From Kiritimatiellales bacterium (lineage in GTDB: Bacteria; Verrucomicrobiota; Kiritimatiellia; Kiritimatiellales; Tichowtungiaceae), in NCBI GenBank assembly GCA_041656295.1, contig JBBADV010000001.1, positions 1-64,000 of the forward strand: a stretch of DNA of 64,000 bases. Direction: 5' to 3'. The position numbers and the translations under genes were made by a program. Below the pieces are notes generated by a model. That model searched no databases. It saw nothing but the letters and a program-made list of their open reading frames with translations, and was not told where the DNA came from. The stretch's first letter is position 1. Every line of letters begins with the position of its first letter. Below are positions 46,486 to 55,852 of the stretch, in pieces.

Positions 46486-47217
46486 TTAGCGCATCGCCCG
46501 CCGGATAAAAAGCGATGCGGTACTGCTAAACAGTAATAATGTTACGGATGATGGTTCCGGAACAACCGAAAACCCGGAAATTGTAAGATCTTCATCCGTA
46601 TTGAAAAACCGCCCACTGACTCCGAAATAATCTCCAGTCGGCGTGGCCGGATTCGTATCGGTCCACACCAGTGTTTCACTTAATTCACCGCACTTGGCTG
46701 TAAAAGAGAGGGTCAGGCTGCCGGATGCGTCGTATGTTCCGGTCAGGCTAAGATCAAATTGTGTTGTCTTTCTAATGGCGGCCCCTCCATCCCACGTAAA
46801 TTGGGCAACTTCGGTTGCACCGTTCAATATATATAATATATCTTTAGTAAGTCTGGCCTGATATCCGACTGATCCACCGTTAACGGTCAAATTGTCGCCT
46901 AAGGCAAACAATCGCATTTGATGTTGTGAAGCTTGATTGCCAAAAAATGTTGCTTCTATTGTAAATCCTTTTGCATCCAAGGATGCGCCGGATGTGTCCA
47001 CGGCAATTGCAAAACTTTGTTTGCTCGTCGTAGTTGCTGTGAGACCCGTTGACGTTGAGGTTAATGTGATATCCGCATGAGGGAGGACAGTAAATACAGC
47101 GGCATTTGTTTGAGGATCCATTTTTGTAAAATCTGCCTCAAACGGCACAATTACAACGTCTGCCAGCGCAATCGCTGCCGAGTATAATATAATTATTCCC
47201 AATCCTATCTTCTTCAT
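46486..47217 (-). CDS. PEP-CTERM secreted protein (locus 2)
   Basis: Secreted protein of 243 residues. Signal peptide MKKIGLGIIILYSAAIALAD; beta-rich middle (GFTIEATFFGNQASQHQMRL, FDLSLTGTYDASGSLTLSFT); C-terminal sorting tail VVPEPSSVTLLLFSSTASLF followed by IRRAMR. The VPEP tail marks it for exosortase processing and surface display. AAAGGAC precedes the ATG. The fold is probably a LamG-like sandwich, comparable in layout to the PEP-CTERM protein of locus 1. It is divergent from the second LacI gene and has its own strong terminator. Confidence 0.9.
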   Translation of the reverse strand: MKKIGLGIIILYSAAIALADVVIVPFEADFTKMDPQTNAAVFTVLPHADITLTSTSTGLTATTTSKQSFAIAVDTSGASLDAKGFTIEATFFGNQASQHQMRLFALGDNLTVNGGSVGYQARLTKDILYILNGATEVAQFTWDGGAAIRKTTQFDLSLTGTYDASGSLTLSFTAKCGELSETLVWTDTNPATPTGDYFGVSGRFFNTDEDLTISGFSVVPEPSSVTLLLFSSTASLFIRRAMR

Positions 47218-47588
47218 TTCTATGTCCTTTCCTGTTTTATCCCTGCCGGCACCATGCCGGCGGATTTAAAGTTGATTGAATGCTGAAACTTGAATCCATG
47301 ATTTTTTATTCACGCGTAATAAATTTAATTTTCTTTATTGTGCGAATTCCGATTCCCTCATCTAATCAAACATTCCTTTCTAGCTATGTGCCAGTTTAGA
47401 TTTTCAACTTATTCCGTGAAGCGCCATGTTGTTTTAATTGTAAAACACGTTATTTTATTTACATATTTAACCTCTTCCGGAATATTGCCAGCATTCAAAC
47501 CGCCGGAGATTTTAATTTCGTTGCAAAGAAAGATATTAGACTTTATGAAAACACTGATCACTGAGCAGATAATCCCGAATGGCAAACG
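47218..47588. other. Divergent regulatory gap with candidate operator half
   Basis: A 371-bp AT-rich space between the PEP-CTERM gene and the lacI-type gene. No coding sequence is seen. At 47439-47451 the complement reads AACGTGTTTTACA, nearly the same as AACGTGTATTTTACA at 48690-48704 on the other side of the regulator gene. This makes it a candidate shared operator. Confidence 0.4.
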
Positions 47589-48620
47589 ATGAACTCAAAA
47601 CGTATTTCTATGCGCGATATTGCAACAGAAGCGGGCGTCAGTGTCATGACGGTATCGCTGGCGCTGCGCAACTCGCCGCGCCTTTCCGCTGAAACGCGTG
47701 AAAATGTTCAAGCCATTGCAAAAAAACTTGGATTCATGCCTGACCCTGCACTGCAAGCTCTGGCCACCTATCGCACCGGCAAACAGAAAAAGAATTTTAC
47801 CGGCGTGATCGCTTATATAAATAACTCCACAAAACCATCCGTGGTGCGTGGCAAAACCCATCATCAGAAAATTTTTGCAGGCGCAACTGCCGGCGCGACA
47901 ACACTTGGATATAAAGTGGAAGAGTTCTGGCTGAGGGCACCGGAGCTTTCCCCTCAGCGCGCGGCGGATGTGTTACGTGCACGCGGCATTCAGGGGCTGA
48001 TCCTTGGGCCGCAGGAAAAATCGAACACCGTAATTGAAGGATTCGACTGGTCGGAATTCAGCGTGGTGACCTATGGCTTTTCACTGAGAGCACCGCGTTT
48101 CAATGTCGTCGCCACTGAAACATTCAAAGCGATGCTGATTTGTATGAAAAAACTGCAGGCCGCCGGTTACCGACGCCCCGGACTGATCATTTTTGACGAT
48201 CAGGACACCCGCACTCAAAACCGCTATTCCGGTGCCTATTGTGCCTCTTGGGAAATGATATCGAAATCGCGAAAACTTCCGAAAATTTTTCGCGATTTCG
48301 ATTTAAATCCAGTCAAATTAAAACAATGGATAGAGCGATATAAATTTGATGCAATCATCGGTGCACGGCACCGCATTCAGCTGCAACTGGAAAAGCTGGG
48401 TTACCGCATCCCGGACGATATCGGTTTCGCCTGTCCGTTTGGAATTCACAGAAATTATCCAATAGCTCATGCCGATGGCCGCCCGGAAGAAGTTGGACGT
48501 ATCGCGGTCGAATTGGTCTGCAGTATGATTAACCAGAACGAAAAAGGCATTCCGGTATCGCCACGTACCATAACGATCGACCCCGACTGGGTCCCGGGGC
48601 CGACCATTAGAAACCAGTAA
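47589..48620 (+). CDS. LacI-family transcriptional regulator (locus 2)
   Basis: Regulator of 343 residues. HTH: ISMRDIATEAGVSVMTVSLA with LRNSPRLSAETRENV following. The hinge and effector domain follow (GVIAYINNSTKPSVVRGKTH, RGIQGLILGPQEKSNTVIEG, YRRPGLIIFDDQDTRTQNRY, AVELVCSMINQNEKGIPVSP). The segment around 240-270 is less usual than in standard LacI proteins, without a clear DxxA motif. It faces the PEP-CTERM and symporter arm and precedes the lyase gene, so it probably controls both arms of locus 2. Confidence 0.92.
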   Translation: MNSKRISMRDIATEAGVSVMTVSLALRNSPRLSAETRENVQAIAKKLGFMPDPALQALATYRTGKQKKNFTGVIAYINNSTKPSVVRGKTHHQKIFAGATAGATTLGYKVEEFWLRAPELSPQRAADVLRARGIQGLILGPQEKSNTVIEGFDWSEFSVVTYGFSLRAPRFNVVATETFKAMLICMKKLQAAGYRRPGLIIFDDQDTRTQNRYSGAYCASWEMISKSRKLPKIFRDFDLNPVKLKQWIERYKFDAIIGARHRIQLQLEKLGYRIPDDIGFACPFGIHRNYPIAHADGRPEEVGRIAVELVCSMINQNEKGIPVSPRTITIDPDWVPGPTIRNQ

Positions 48621-48685
48621 AAATTTCCGGTAAGGTTGATTCTTGCCGCTTCATAACAAAGTCCTTTCACAAATCATGCTTCGAA

Positions 48686-48711
48686 TTTTAACGTGTATTT
48701 TACAGTTAAAA
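48686..48711. promoter_or_regulatory. Candidate operator upstream of the lyase gene
   Basis: TTTTAAC (48686-48692) and GTTAAAA (48705-48711) are perfect 7-bp arms around a 12-base spacer, 71 bases before the lyase start. The embedded AACGTGTATTTTACA resembles the site at 47439-47451. It is consistent with a LacI-type operator. Confidence 0.45.
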
Positions 48712-48782
48712 CGAATACCCGATTGTCGAAACGTTACCGTATGTTACGAATTCAGCTGAGCATCAGAACAGGGGAATGATTT

Positions 48783-51700
48783 ATGTTTTTTTATAAGTTA
48801 GGAACATTGTGCATAACGCTGGGCTATATGGTTTGCATCATACCGGCGGATACGCAAAAAAATGATGGCATTCCCGTTGTCCCTGCAAACGCACATCCCC
48901 GCCTCCTGCTGACAGAAGAACGCTGCGATGCATTAAAGCAATGGATTCATGGTGATGACCTATTTGCGACGGCGTGGCAACAGATTACCGAAATGACCTC
49001 ACCAGACGGCGCAGATATTCTGCTTTTGGACGGCGCTTACAATGAAGCAGTGTTGACGCAAATCTCAGCACAGGCGATGCGGTATGCGATTGAACAGGAT
49101 TCGATCAACGGCCTGGCAGCAATTAAAAATATCCGTGCATTCCATAATGATGTTGTTTTTTCGGAAGCAAAAGCCGTCACCCGTGCCCACGGCTATGCCA
49201 TTTTCTGTACTGCACTGGTATATGACTGGTGCTACCCCCTGCTTACGAGTGCTGATAAAACGGCTCTTATCGCGGGGATAAAAACAAATGCGGCGGTTAT
49301 GGAAATCGGCTGGCCGCCGGAGAAGCAGAGTGACATCACCGGACACGCCGGCGAAGCACAATTACTGCGCGACCTGCTGTCGGCCGGAATAGCATTGTAT
49401 GATGAAGAACCGGAATTTTATAACATTTGTGCCGACCGGTTTTTCAACCGTATGGTTCCGCCGCGCAACTTTTTTTATCAGTCACACCGGCATCATCAGG
49501 GAAGTCATTACGGTCCATACCGGTTTCACTGGGAAATGTACTCGGCATGGCTTTTTGGGCGCATGAACGGAACTCATGTCTACAGCAGAGAACAGCAGTT
49601 TGTCCCGTATGAATGGATCTATACGTTGTGTCCGGATAATAGAATATTTATTGATGGTGACAGCGCGAAGGCCAAAAGCTTGTTTAATGTTCAAAATCGG
49701 GCTCTACTGGAATCCAATTATTATAATGATCCGTATGTACGTTATCTGGCGCAGCGTCTTTCTGTTACGATATTAGCGCGAACCAAATCAATTGATTTCC
49801 TATTGTTTTATGACCCGGCGGCAGAAACCGCTACCGGATTTTCAGATTTGCCACTGACGCGATATTTCGCAGAACCGCTCGGCGGCATGGTTGTGCGTAC
49901 CGGCTGGGATTTTGGAAGCGACAGTGAAAGTGCCGTTATAAAAATGAACGGCGCCGGATATTTTTTCGGTAATCATGATCATGTCGATGCCGGACATTTT
50001 CAGATTTATTATAAAGGCCATCTGGCGATTGATACCGGGATTTACGGCGGCGGCAGTTACAGCTCGGCATATAACTGGAGCATTAACAACCGCTCCATCG
50101 CGCATAACGTCATGCTGGCGTATGACCCGGACGAAACATTCCCGAAAGGCGGCAATGACGGCGGACAGGCTTTGCTGAACTACGCCAAAGAACCGCAAAC
50201 GTATGAATCGCTGCTGGCGGATTATCGCAATGGACGGATGCTGGCGCATGATTTCGGGCCGAACAAACAACGTCCGTTTTATAGCACGATGAGTGTTGAT
50301 TTGACGGAAGCATACAGCAAAAAAATTGAACCCTATCAGCGGCGCTTCGTCACCCTGAACCTGAACCGCCCGGGACTGCCGGCGGCGCTGCTGGTGTATG
50401 ACCGCATGGAGACCGCCAATCCGGATCATAAAAAATACTGGCTGTTCCAGAGTTTTGACCCGGCGGAAATCCGTGCGGACGGTTTCACCGTTACAAACCG
50501 GCGCAACAGCTGCTCCGGAAAAGTTTTCTGTTCAACGCTGCTGCCCAGCGCAGGGAATCTTACAATGGAAAATACCGGCGGTGAAACAGGGACGCACACC
50601 GTTTTCGGACAGACAATCCCCAATGCAAACAGCGATTCATTTTCACAGGGCTGGCGGCTGATGATGTCGCCGGTGACACCGGCGAAACTCGACCGTTTCC
50701 TGAATGTGATGCAGATTATGGATGCAGACTTCGGCGCGCCCCTGCCCGTCGAAAAAATTTCGACACCCGGATTTACCGGCGCAAAAATTGAAAACTGGTA
50801 TGTGCTGTTTCCGGATGGAAATAAACCGGTTGAGAATGATTTCGCCGTTTCTTTTCCGGCAGAATCCGGCAACACATGGTTTTTAATTACCGGCCTGAAA
50901 ACCGGAGACTGGTTTGTTTCCGGCGCCAACAGCGGTACCGCAATCAAGCATTGTATCGATGAAAATTCCGATACTCTGTTCTGGATTGGAAACTCCGGTA
51001 ACTACGCCGTTTCGCGCAGCCTGCCGGCAGACTGTGCAGAAATTCCGGCGCCGGATTTAGCGGCGCTGACGCCGGAAAATCACAGCATGACCGACAACCG
51101 CGTTTATCTTGACAACGCGCTGCTGCAAACCTCGTTACATGAACAGAACGACGGAACGCTGTGGACCGCGCCGGAAAACATTCTGATAGCCGCCGGGGTC
51201 GATGCGGCGTGGAATGGCAGAGAATTTTCTGCCGGAACGGGAAGCCGCATGCTGAATTATAAAGCCGGCGCGCCGGAATATTTTTTAAATGGCGAAGCAT
51301 TTACTCTGCCGGAAAACTCCGGCGCGCCGGAAACAATGCTGCCGCTGCCGGCGCTTGCGTCGTTTTTAAAACGGCAGTACATCAAAGAAAGCCAGAACGT
51401 TGTTTTGCTTAAACCGTATCCGGCTGAACGCAACACATATCTCTGGTATGAACAGATTTCCGCCGACCGGAGCAGTACTGGACAGGAAGCGCAATACGCC
51501 GCCGACGGGGACTTAAAAACCTACTGGGCCGGCGAAGGCATCGGCGCAATACTGACGATTGATCTCGGCAAAACCACAGAAATCACGGCGGTAAAAATCG
51601 CCTGGCAGAACGGTGCGCGCCGGAAAGCATTTTTTTCACTGGAAACTTCGCGGGACGGAAGTTCGTGGAAAGAAATTTTTAACGGCGAAAGCGACGGCAA

Positions 51701-51830
51701 AACCGCCGGGTTCGAAAAATATTCATTCAATCCGGTGCCGGCGCGCTTTGTCCGTCTGATAGGTAACGGAAACAACATCAACGGCTGGAACTCTGTTCAG
51801 GAAATAGAAATTGTTCCGGTAGAAAAATAA
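48783..51830 (+). CDS. Secreted heparinase II/III-like lyase with F5/8-type C domain
   Basis: Polysaccharide lyase-like protein of 1015 residues with a signal peptide (FYKLGTLCITLGYMVCIIPA). An N-terminal alpha/alpha-toroid (about 30-330: HPRLLLTEERCDALKQW, HHQGSHYGPYRFHWEMYSAW) is followed by a heparinase II/III beta-sandwich (FFGNHDHVDAGHFQIYYKGH, LAIDTGIYGG, SIAHNVMLAYDP). The C-terminal 130 residues form a discoidin-like (F5/8 type C) sugar-binding domain (AADGDLKTYWAGEGIGAILT, IDLGKTTEITAVKIAW). Members eliminate uronic-acid-containing chains such as heparan, alginate or ulvan-like polymers. GGGGA precedes the ATG. It is followed after one base by a sulfatase gene. Confidence 0.88.
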   Translation: MFFYKLGTLCITLGYMVCIIPADTQKNDGIPVVPANAHPRLLLTEERCDALKQWIHGDDLFATAWQQITEMTSPDGADILLLDGAYNEAVLTQISAQAMRYAIEQDSINGLAAIKNIRAFHNDVVFSEAKAVTRAHGYAIFCTALVYDWCYPLLTSADKTALIAGIKTNAAVMEIGWPPEKQSDITGHAGEAQLLRDLLSAGIALYDEEPEFYNICADRFFNRMVPPRNFFYQSHRHHQGSHYGPYRFHWEMYSAWLFGRMNGTHVYSREQQFVPYEWIYTLCPDNRIFIDGDSAKAKSLFNVQNRALLESNYYNDPYVRYLAQRLSVTILARTKSIDFLLFYDPAAETATGFSDLPLTRYFAEPLGGMVVRTGWDFGSDSESAVIKMNGAGYFFGNHDHVDAGHFQIYYKGHLAIDTGIYGGGSYSSAYNWSINNRSIAHNVMLAYDPDETFPKGGNDGGQALLNYAKEPQTYESLLADYRNGRMLAHDFGPNKQRPFYSTMSVDLTEAYSKKIEPYQRRFVTLNLNRPGLPAALLVYDRMETANPDHKKYWLFQSFDPAEIRADGFTVTNRRNSCSGKVFCSTLLPSAGNLTMENTGGETGTHTVFGQTIPNANSDSFSQGWRLMMSPVTPAKLDRFLNVMQIMDADFGAPLPVEKISTPGFTGAKIENWYVLFPDGNKPVENDFAVSFPAESGNTWFLITGLKTGDWFVSGANSGTAIKHCIDENSDTLFWIGNSGNYAVSRSLPADCAEIPAPDLAALTPENHSMTDNRVYLDNALLQTSLHEQNDGTLWTAPENILIAAGVDAAWNGREFSAGTGSRMLNYKAGAPEYFLNGEAFTLPENSGAPETMLPLPALASFLKRQYIKESQNVVLLKPYPAERNTYLWYEQISADRSSTGQEAQYAADGDLKTYWAGEGIGAILTIDLGKTTEITAVKIAWQNGARRKAFFSLETSRDGSSWKEIFNGESDGKTAGFEKYSFNPVPARFVRLIGNGNNINGWNSVQEIEIVPVEK

Positions 51831-51831
51831 T

Positions 51832-53178
51832 ATGAGTAAAAAAATAAAAAACCCGTCCATCAACATTCTTTATCTGCACGCGCACGATGCAGGACGCTGG
51901 GTGCAGCCGTACGGCGTTCCGGTAGAAACGCCGCATCTAATGAGATTTGCGAAACAGAGCGTACTGTTCCGCAAAGCGTTTTCGGCGGCACCAACCTGCG
52001 GACCAAGCCGCGCCGCCCTGCTCTCCGGGCAATATCCGCATCAGGTTGGAATGTTCGGTCTGCCCGGACAAGGCTGGATATTTGATGATTACAATAAACA
52101 CCTGGTTCATTTCCTGAATCGTCTCGGCTACGAAACCGTACTTGCCGGTGTTCAGCACGAGGCACACCACGCCGATATGTCTCCGCTGGGATATCAGCGG
52201 GATTTAAATGCAGGTTTCCGCGAAGCGTCGGGACAGTTTTATCCGGAAACAATCGATCATGTAGAACGGTTTTTCGCCGAAAAACAACGGGGACAGGATC
52301 GTCCGTTTTTCATTTCTGTTGGCATTGACGAACCGCACCGGAACAATCGCGCGCGGCCGGAAATGAACATCGACGATAAATCTGCACTATTCAGCAAAAC
52401 GCGTTACTATGACCCGGAGAAACTGGACTGGCGCTATACAGCGCCGCCGCCGTGGCTGCCCGATCTGCCGGAAGTCCGCCAGGATATGCGCAGTTATGCC
52501 GAAGGCGTGAATATTATGGATGAATATATGGGGCGCGTTTTATATGCGCTGGAACAATACGGCCTTGCAGAAAACACGCTCGTCATTCTCACTACCGATC
52601 ATGGCATCGAATTTCCCGGCAGCAAAAAAACGCTGTCCGATCAAGGCACCGGCGTCATGCTGATGCTGCGCGGGCCCGGCGGACTTTCCGGCGGTAAAGT
52701 GATTGAACCGCTCGTCTCACAGCTCGATATCTATCCCACCGTCTGCGAAATTCTCGACGCTGAAAAACCGGCATGGCTGGAAGGAAAAAGTCTGCTGCCG
52801 CTCATAACCGGTGATGCCGAAAAACTGCACGATGAAATTTTTACGGAACAGACGTATCACGAGCCGCTCAATCCGCTGCGCGCAATCCGGACCGAACGCT
52901 ACAAGCTTGTTCTCCGGCACCCGGAAACCGGCCCGCTGCTGCGTCACGACGGTCCGCTAAAAGAAATCATGGAAGAGATCGGCTGGTATGAAAACCGTGA
53001 AGCGGCGGAACTTTTCGATCTGTATCTCGACCCGCAGGAAGCCTGTAACCGGATCCATGATCCGGCACTGGCGGAAATCCGGCGCGACCTTGAGCACCGG
53101 CTGAGTCAGTGGATGGGAAAAACCGGCGACTGTTTTCCGTCCGGAAAATTCCCGGAAATTAAGGAATGCGCACAATGA
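51832..53178 (+). CDS. Sulfatase (heparan N-sulfatase-like), cytoplasmic type
   Basis: Sulfatase of 448 residues with no signal peptide (MSKKIKNPSINILYLHAHDA; note the early His-Asp). Formylglycine motif C-G-P-S-R in AAPTCGPSRAALLSGQYPHQ. Other family segments are ILTTDHGIEFPGSKKTLSD and EQTYHEPLNPLRAIRTERY. The ordering resembles N-sulfoglucosamine sulfohydrolase-type enzymes, which fits a locus for uronic acid/amino sugar glycans, but linkage specificity is inference. It starts one base after the lyase stop, and its own stop overlaps the next ATG. Confidence 0.92.
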   Translation: MSKKIKNPSINILYLHAHDAGRWVQPYGVPVETPHLMRFAKQSVLFRKAFSAAPTCGPSRAALLSGQYPHQVGMFGLPGQGWIFDDYNKHLVHFLNRLGYETVLAGVQHEAHHADMSPLGYQRDLNAGFREASGQFYPETIDHVERFFAEKQRGQDRPFFISVGIDEPHRNNRARPEMNIDDKSALFSKTRYYDPEKLDWRYTAPPPWLPDLPEVRQDMRSYAEGVNIMDEYMGRVLYALEQYGLAENTLVILTTDHGIEFPGSKKTLSDQGTGVMLMLRGPGGLSGGKVIEPLVSQLDIYPTVCEILDAEKPAWLEGKSLLPLITGDAEKLHDEIFTEQTYHEPLNPLRAIRTERYKLVLRHPETGPLLRHDGPLKEIMEEIGWYENREAAELFDLYLDPQEACNRIHDPALAEIRRDLEHRLSQWMGKTGDCFPSGKFPEIKECAQ

Positions 53179-53327
53179 TTCACCTGAATATTTTTCACCG
53201 CTTCGGCACCGGCGCACTGCCGGATGTTTTTAAACAGCAGCAGGATTTAGTCCACTCGCTCGGTTTGAAATCAACTGTCTACATTATTACGATTTATTTA
53301 TGGAATCAGCATAAGCCATGCTTGTAA
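53175..53327 (+). pseudogene. Remnant of a gene coupled to the sulfatase
   Basis: A 50-codon frame begins at an ATGA overlap with the sulfatase stop, the usual sign of translational coupling. Residues MIHLNIFHRFGTGALPDVFK and QQQDLVHSLGLKSTVYI look like the start of a genuine protein (alpha/beta pattern), but the frame then runs into low-complexity sequence and stops. The likely reading is that a former gene was deleted, leaving its first 35-40 codons. I do not recognise the family. Confidence 0.5.
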
Positions 53328-53374
53328 TAACCATGATCGTAAAAACTTAATTTAAAACCTTATAAGGAACTGCA

Positions 53375-55162
53375 ATGCTGCGTCCTCAACAGAATGAAAT
53401 ACGTGAAGTAAACAGCCTCGATGGATTCTGGGATTTCCAAACATCTGACGGAGCCGGCCGGGAATATAAATTTTTCACCGGTCTTCCGGCTCCTCGAAAA
53501 CTGGGCGTCCCGGGAAGCTGGAATGAACAGAACCTGGATATTTATAATCACTTTTCTGAAGGGTGGTATCAGAAAGATTTTTTTGTCGCAGAATCATGGA
53601 AACATCGGAAAATTTTTATCTGGCTCGGAAGCGTCTGCCAAAACGCCGATGTATGGATAAACGGAGTTTGGGTTGGAAGCCACACCGGCCCGCATCTGCC
53701 GTTTGAGTTTGAAATTACGAAGCTCGTAAAATTCGGGAAGCCGAATCGACTCACTGTTCTGGCGGATGGAACTCTGCATGTTGACAGTCTTCCGCCGGCA
53801 ACAATGAGCACAGAAGATTTACGCACTGGATGGAGCACTTCGTTCCCGCCGGTTGCATATGATTTTTTCCCGTTCTCTGGAATTCACCGGTCGGTCTATC
53901 TTTATGCTGTTCAAGAAAATTATCTGACAGACATTCACATTCAAACATCCCACAGCAACAATGTGGCAAACATTACCTGCTTTATACAATGTGCCGCTCC
54001 GTTTACCGGGACGGTCCGTCTTGTTGTTGACGGGCAGGAAATTTCAGAACCGTTGAAAGATACTGCAATCGCTGATATTAAACTTAAGATAAAAAATCCG
54101 AAGCTATGGGATATCGGTTGCGGAAATCTTTATAATCTAACAATCATTCTGGAAGAAAACGGTGAAATAATTGACTGTTACCGCACCCGGTTCGGAATCC
54201 GGAATGTGGAGGTGGTTGGAAACAAGTTTCTGCTTAACGGTAAACCTGTCCATTTTAAAGGATTCGGCAAACACGAAGATTTCGATGTTATTGGGAAAGG
54301 GCTTAATTTACCGCTGATTATCAAAGATTTTGATTTGATGAAATGGGTCGGCGCAAATTCATTCCGTACATCGCATTACCCGTACGCGGAAGAATGGCTG
54401 GACATTGCCGATGAGCATGGGATTTTAGTAATCTCTGAAAACCCGCTGGTCGGACTCGGCCCGCGCCTCTATCGTGAAGACATTCTTGAAAAAGCGGTTG
54501 CTGTTACTGAAGAACACATCAAGCGCGACCGCAACCATCCGTCAGTCATCATGTGGTCGCTCGCCAATGAACCGAACTCACCGGCCTGTCTTGACAATGA
54601 AAAAAAGAAAAATGCCTGCCTCCATTTTTATAACACACTGATAAAAACAGTCCGCCGGCACGACACATCCCGGCCGTTAACTTATGCCATGCATATTGAC
54701 CCGGCGGACAATCCAATGGCACACCTTTTTGATGTGCTTTGTATTAATAAATATTATGGCTGGTATGACTATACCGCCCGGATTGAGGACGGACTGGAGC
54801 CGCTTCTTGATAAACTCCAGGACTTTTACGATACATTTAAGAAACCGATCCTTCTCAGTGAATTCGGCGCCGATGCCGTCAGCGGAAAACACCATCTTCC
54901 GGAAGTTATGTTCAGTGAAGAATTTCAATCAAAAATCATCAAAGTTCAATATGAAGCGCTTTGCCGGAAACCGTGGTTTATCGGCGCACATGTATGGAAC
55001 TTCGCGGACTTCCGGGTTGGGCAAACCCTCACGCGCGTGATCTTCAACCGCAAAGGCGTTTTCACCAGAAGCCGCCAGCCGAAACTCGCAGCGCACACCT
55101 TGAAAACTTTATGGGACACCGGTTCAGCGTATGCACATTCGCCTGTAAAAACGGTCTTTTAA
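53375..55162 (+). CDS. GH2-family beta-glucuronidase
   Basis: Beta-glucuronidase of 595 residues, normal for the UidA type. N-terminal sugar-binding domain (SLDGFWDFQTSDGAGREYKF, ADVWINGVWVGSHTGPHLPF), immunoglobulin-like domain (about 190-285), and a TIM barrel with the acid/base Glu in VIMWSLANEPNS and the nucleophile Glu in PILLSEFGADAVSG. Near the end is FNRKGVFTRSRQPK, whose N-x-K motif contacts the glucuronide carboxylate in UidA enzymes. This supports glucuronidase over galactosidase. No signal peptide, so it is cytoplasmic. AAGGA precedes the ATG. It would release glucuronic acid from imported oligosaccharides. Confidence 0.93.
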   Translation: MLRPQQNEIREVNSLDGFWDFQTSDGAGREYKFFTGLPAPRKLGVPGSWNEQNLDIYNHFSEGWYQKDFFVAESWKHRKIFIWLGSVCQNADVWINGVWVGSHTGPHLPFEFEITKLVKFGKPNRLTVLADGTLHVDSLPPATMSTEDLRTGWSTSFPPVAYDFFPFSGIHRSVYLYAVQENYLTDIHIQTSHSNNVANITCFIQCAAPFTGTVRLVVDGQEISEPLKDTAIADIKLKIKNPKLWDIGCGNLYNLTIILEENGEIIDCYRTRFGIRNVEVVGNKFLLNGKPVHFKGFGKHEDFDVIGKGLNLPLIIKDFDLMKWVGANSFRTSHYPYAEEWLDIADEHGILVISENPLVGLGPRLYREDILEKAVAVTEEHIKRDRNHPSVIMWSLANEPNSPACLDNEKKKNACLHFYNTLIKTVRRHDTSRPLTYAMHIDPADNPMAHLFDVLCINKYYGWYDYTARIEDGLEPLLDKLQDFYDTFKKPILLSEFGADAVSGKHHLPEVMFSEEFQSKIIKVQYEALCRKPWFIGAHVWNFADFRVGQTLTRVIFNRKGVFTRSRQPKLAAHTLKTLWDTGSAYAHSPVKTVF

Positions 55163-55243
55163 ATAATTGTTAATTTTTATTACGAATGTTCTGATGACAA
55201 ATAACCCCCTCTTTACGTAACCCATTAACAGAAAGTTGTTCAT

Positions 55244-55852
55244 ATGAAAATTGCATTCATTATTTCTACCGCCACCCTGCTCTCTACAGCCGGAATTTCG
55301 GAAATCATTCAGATGGAAAAAGCGGACTTTGTTGCGTTTGAGGCCGAAGATTTTTCTGTCAGTGAAAAAGATAAAAATATTGCCGCAACGGTCATATCCG
55401 AATGGCAGGTTGTGCCGAATGCGTTGGCCGGTAATGGAAACGCTATCAAGGCAGTTACAGGCGGCGCGCCGATACCTGAATCATCCACTGCTTATGTAAC
55501 GTATAAAATCCAGTTTACAACACCGGGACTTTATACCCTGTACTTTCGGGCGCTCGGCGCAACAACAGCTCACCGCAGTGCGTTTCATTCAGATGGTTTT
55601 GATGTGGATCCGGCGTCGGTGGACTTCAAATTATTTAATATCGAGACCGATAAAATTTCCGATTCATTTCAATGGCTGAAACAGCGTTCCGCCAACCGCT
55701 TCGCCGTGCAAAAGCCGAATCAAACGGTTGAATTTACCGTCAAAATCCGGCAGCGGTTTTACCAGATTGATAAATTTGTGTTCAGCCTGAAACCGAACCT
55801 GACCGGCGAAGAACTCGACCGACTGGAAAACAGTCAGGTGATGACGCATTAG
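55244..55852 (+). CDS. Small secreted carbohydrate-binding-like protein
   Basis: Protein of 202 residues with a signal peptide (MKIAFIISTATLLSTAGIS). The rest fits a CBM6/CBM35-like jelly-roll: FVAFEAEDFSV at the start (the Glu-Ala-Glu pattern of sugar-binding modules), YVTYKIQFTTPGLYTLYFRA in the middle and YQIDKFVFSL at the end. The C-terminus (LTGEELDRLENSQ) resembles the NPNLTDEELD tail often seen in such proteins of this phylum. It has no catalytic domain. It closes the plus-strand arm of locus 2 and may bind the target glycan. Confidence 0.75.
   Translation: MKIAFIISTATLLSTAGISEIIQMEKADFVAFEAEDFSVSEKDKNIAATVISEWQVVPNALAGNGNAIKAVTGGAPIPESSTAYVTYKIQFTTPGLYTLYFRALGATTAHRSAFHSDGFDVDPASVDFKLFNIETDKISDSFQWLKQRSANRFAVQKPNQTVEFTVKIRQRFYQIDKFVFSLKPNLTGEELDRLENSQVMTH

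Noticed and set aside
1989..55200. ACGAATGT motif seen near 1996, 15455 and 55181 upstream of locus genes
   Set aside because: Short, in different orientations and distances from starts; too weak to call a regulatory site.
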